Assembly: GCA_964507325.1 (NCBI GenBank)
Contig: CAZDQL010000163.1
Coordinates: 1-7,910, forward strand
Direction: 5' to 3'
Origin: CAZDQL01 sp964507325
GTDB lineage: Bacteria; Planctomycetota; UBA1135; GCA-002686595
Length of the DNA: 7,910 bases
Shown: positions 5,929 to 7,910 of the stretch, in pieces
How positions within the stretch are numbered: the first letter of the stretch is position 1
Layout: every line of letters starts with the position of its first letter
Program-made: the position numbers and the translations under genes
Notes under the pieces: model-generated
The model's database searches: none
Seen by the model: the letters and a program-made list of their open reading frames with translations, nothing else
What the model was told of the DNA's origin: nothing

Positions 5929-7910
5929 CTACTGCGGATCACACACGACCCGGAAGCCCACGTTGAAAACCCTCTGGTAGGGCCGGTGGGCGAGGCGGAA
6001 GGAGGAGGTGCCGCGCTTGGGCCGGTCGTACCAGGAGCCGCCGCGCACCACCACCTGCCGTCCGTCCCAGGGGCAGGGGGTCGTGGTCCACTCGGCCGCG
6101 TTGCCGTGCATGTCGTGCAGGCCCCACGCATTGGGCAAGTGGCTTCCCACCTTCACCGACACCATGCCCCCGTCGTCGAAGCGCGGGTCCTTGGGGGTCC
6201 AGTCGTCGTAGGGCGTGGGGTTCTCGACCACGCGAAGCTGGATGTAGGTCTCCTGCACCAGCTGCGAGAGCCGGGCGTCGGCGAAGTTGGCGTGGCGTGA
6301 GAAGTCGGCGTCGAGGTCGCCGTGGAAGAAGGCCGTTTCCGTCCCCGCGCGGCAGGCCCACTCCCACTCCGCCTCGGTGGGCAGGCGGAAGCCAGCGCCC
6401 AGCCAAGCGCAGAAGGCCCGGGCCTCCTCCGGGGAGACCCGCACCACCGGCTGGTCGGGCCGGTTCAGGGGGTAACCGGCGATGCCGAACTGGTAGCTGT
6501 GCCGCGGCTCGACCCCGCTGTCGTGGGTCGGATCGAAGAGGGCGTACTGGCGGTTGGTGATCTCGCGGGTCCCCATCCAGAAGGGCTCGTCGATGGTCGC
6601 CGCCCGCACCGGTCCGTCGGTGGAGTCGCCCGCGACGAAGGCCCCGGCGGGGATCCGGACGAGCTCGAGCGCGATCCCCTCCCCGAGCTCGAACGTCCGC
6701 CGGAAGGCCCCGGCGCGGCCCTGCAGCTCGGCCGCCGCCTCGGCGTCGAAGGGCCAGCCCGCGACCTCCGGTCTCCCCGTCGGCTCGGCGGCCGGGGGAA
6801 GCTCGGGCAGGACGGGCTCGAGCGGGGGCGGCTGCTGCGCGGGGCGGACCTCGTGGTTCTCGTCCCTCCCCGAGGTGCGCAGCCGCAGCTCGGCGCGGCG
6901 CTCCTCCGCGCGCCGGGCGCTCTCCCCCACCACGTCGCTCCAGTAGCCGTGGAAGGGCGCGTTCAGGTCGATCCAGGTGATCAACCGCTCCCGCTCCTCG
7001 CGGTCCAGCTCGACGCCGTGGTGGCCGCGCTCGAGCATCTGGACCAGCTCGGTGGTGTCCGCGTGGAACTCCATCGGATTCCACAGGTGCATGTCGCTCT
7101 CGATGCCGGGCCGGCGCACGAAGCGCTGCAGCTCGACGTAGGCGGTGGAGAACTGGCCGGCCCAGGGCAGCGGGTCGTAGCCGGCGTACTTCGTGGACCA
7201 GTCCGCGATCCGATCCGCGCCGGAGAGGTCGGGAGGAGCGCCCTCGCCTCCGTCGTGGCAGCCGGCGCAGCGCCGCGTCAGCACCGGCTGCACCTCGCGC
7301 TCGAAGGTGAAGCCCCGCGGGGGACCGTACCAGGGCTCGATCTCCGAGGGGGCGCGGGCGAAGGCCCGGGGCCGGTTCAGCGGCGCGGACTGATTCGCGT
7401 CCTCGTGGCAGCCCACGCAGGAGAGGCTCTCCCCGGGCATGGCGGTCAGCCACGAGCGCATGATCTGCAGGGCCTTGCCGTCCTCGTCTAGGGGCTGCAC
7501 CGAGATGGGCGTGTTGGCGGGGACGCGGAAGAAGGCCGAGCCGTCCTCCTCGACCGGCACCGTGCCCAGCACGCGCTTGACGTCCCACGGCCCGTCCAGG
7601 CCGAGGCTCCCGGCCCTCCCCACGCCGCAGCCGTCGTAGAGCCAGGTGTAGCTGAACAGGCGCAGCTCCTTCACCGTGCCGCGGGGGATGCCCGCCAGAC
7701 CCGGGCCCAGGTAGACGTCCGCGATGGAGATCAGGGCGTCCCTGCGGCTCGGATCGGTCCGCCGGGGGACGACCGGCGGCCGCGCGCTGGGGCGCAGGGG
7801 GATGGGCTCGAACAGGACGCAGCCCTCCATCTCGGCGAGCAGCAGCAGGTTGTCGAAGACGTCCACCAGGTAGATGCCCCACAGGGACCCGGGCGTCGGC
7901 TTGGCGGAGG
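5929..7910 (-). CDS. HzsA-like di-haem cytochrome fused to a SUMF1/FGE-fold domain, 5' partial
   Basis: The frame is open to the window edge and reads SAKPTPGSLWGIYLVDVFDN before the first GTG (7866), so that GTG is internal and the N-terminus lies outside. Numbering from that codon: residues 1-165 resemble the hydrazine synthase alpha-subunit domain common in Planctomycetota (DGPWDVKRVLGTVPVEEDGS, then MRSWLTAMPGE) and end in a haem-c site, CVGCH (150-154). A second c-type segment follows (FEREVQPVL, CAGCH at 200-204, PDLSG, NPMEFHAD, GHHGVELD, WIDLNAPFHG). Residues 315-395 are a charged, Pro-rich linker. Residues 398-643 are a SUMF1 domain (RIPAGAF, WMGTREITNRQYALF, FRLPTEAEWEWACRAG, HDMHGNAAEW, RGGSWYDRPKRG, NVGFRV). 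Haem attachment implies a periplasmic site. Electron transfer is inferred from the haems; the SUMF1 part lacks the catalytic cysteines and may only bind ligand. Hydrazine synthesis is not implied. Confidence 0.9.
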   Translation of the reverse strand, partial: SAKPTPGSLWGIYLVDVFDNLLLLAEMEGCVLFEPIPLRPSARPPVVPRRTDPSRRDALISIADVYLGPGLAGIPRGTVKELRLFSYTWLYDGCGVGRAGSLGLDGPWDVKRVLGTVPVEEDGSAFFRVPANTPISVQPLDEDGKALQIMRSWLTAMPGESLSCVGCHEDANQSAPLNRPRAFARAPSEIEPWYGPPRGFTFEREVQPVLTRRCAGCHDGGEGAPPDLSGADRIADWSTKYAGYDPLPWAGQFSTAYVELQRFVRRPGIESDMHLWNPMEFHADTTELVQMLERGHHGVELDREERERLITWIDLNAPFHGYWSDVVGESARRAEERRAELRLRTSGRDENHEVRPAQQPPPLEPVLPELPPAAEPTGRPEVAGWPFDAEAAAELQGRAGAFRRTFELGEGIALELVRIPAGAFVAGDSTDGPVRAATIDEPFWMGTREITNRQYALFDPTHDSGVEPRHSYQFGIAGYPLNRPDQPVVRVSPEEARAFCAWLGAGFRLPTEAEWEWACRAGTETAFFHGDLDADFSRHANFADARLSQLVQETYIQLRVVENPTPYDDWTPKDPRFDDGGMVSVKVGSHLPNAWGLHDMHGNAAEWTTTPCPWDGRQVVVRGGSWYDRPKRGTSSFRLAHRPYQRVFNVGFRVVCDPQ

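Noticed and set aside
5929..6675. EgtB-type (ergothioneine) sulfoxide synthase
   Set aside because: EgtB carries an N-terminal DinB-like domain with an HX3HXE iron site next to the SUMF1 fold; here the partner is a di-haem cytochrome and I see no such site.
6322..7491. Plus-strand open frame of 389 codons antisense to the cytochrome gene
   Set aside because: Low-complexity Gly/Leu/Arg/Val-rich translation; no supporting start signal or motif.
5939..7882. Long minus-strand open frame (647 codons) overlapping the HzsA-like/SUMF1 gene
   Set aside because: Its translation is Arg/Ala/Gly/Pro-rich without motifs, while the overlapping frame carries clear CXXCH and SUMF1 motifs. Such shadow frames are expected in G+C-rich coding DNA.
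5929..7910. True anammox hydrazine synthase
   Set aside because: The C-terminal SUMF1 fusion, an Asn at the presumed haem-ligand position and the absence of beta/gamma subunits in the window argue against it. HzsA-like domains occur in non-anammox Planctomycetota.

Overview
The window is about two-thirds G+C and looks like part of a Planctomycetota chromosome, probably from an uncultured lineage. No marker gene is present, so this rests on three family-level signals. One is a hydrazine-synthase-alpha-like cytochrome fused to a formylglycine-generating-enzyme (SUMF1) fold. The second is a pair of secreted FG-GAP propeller proteins that end in a Cys-containing C-terminal module of a kind I recognise from planctomycete secretomes. 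The third is a CBM-like plus parallel beta-helix secreted protein.

Layout: gene 1 (+, 1-1568, 5' end outside the window) is an FG-GAP/integrin-alpha-type propeller with six visible tandem repeats and a C-terminal module. It converges on three minus-strand genes. Gene 2 (3376-1667) is a seven-repeat FG-GAP protein with a signal peptide, a strong ribosome binding site and the same kind of C-terminal module; its reading frame is broken by two single-base indels of opposite sign. Gene 3 (5845-3650) is a secreted protein with two duplicated beta-sandwich domains and a right-handed beta-helix. Gene 4 (7910-5929, 5' end outside the window) is the di-haem HzsA-like/SUMF1 fusion. Between the convergent stops of genes 1 and 2 lies a 14-bp stem-loop that probably terminates transcription from one or both sides.

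All three genes with a visible N-terminus or C-terminal export module look exported, and the haem-c motifs of gene 4 also imply a periplasmic location, so the window reads as a cell-surface/periplasm neighbourhood. Gene 4 and gene 3 are 83 bases apart on the same strand and could be co-transcribed; gene 2 lies 273 bases further on and probably has its own signals. I see no direct evidence that the four products form one pathway. I found no tRNA, rRNA, CRISPR array, insertion sequence or attachment site.

The points most worth following are: the distant homology between the C-terminal modules of genes 1 and 2; the compensating frameshifts in gene 2 (sequencing error, decay or phase variation); and the domain fusion in gene 4, whose SUMF1 domain lacks the two catalytic cysteines of true formylglycine-generating enzymes.
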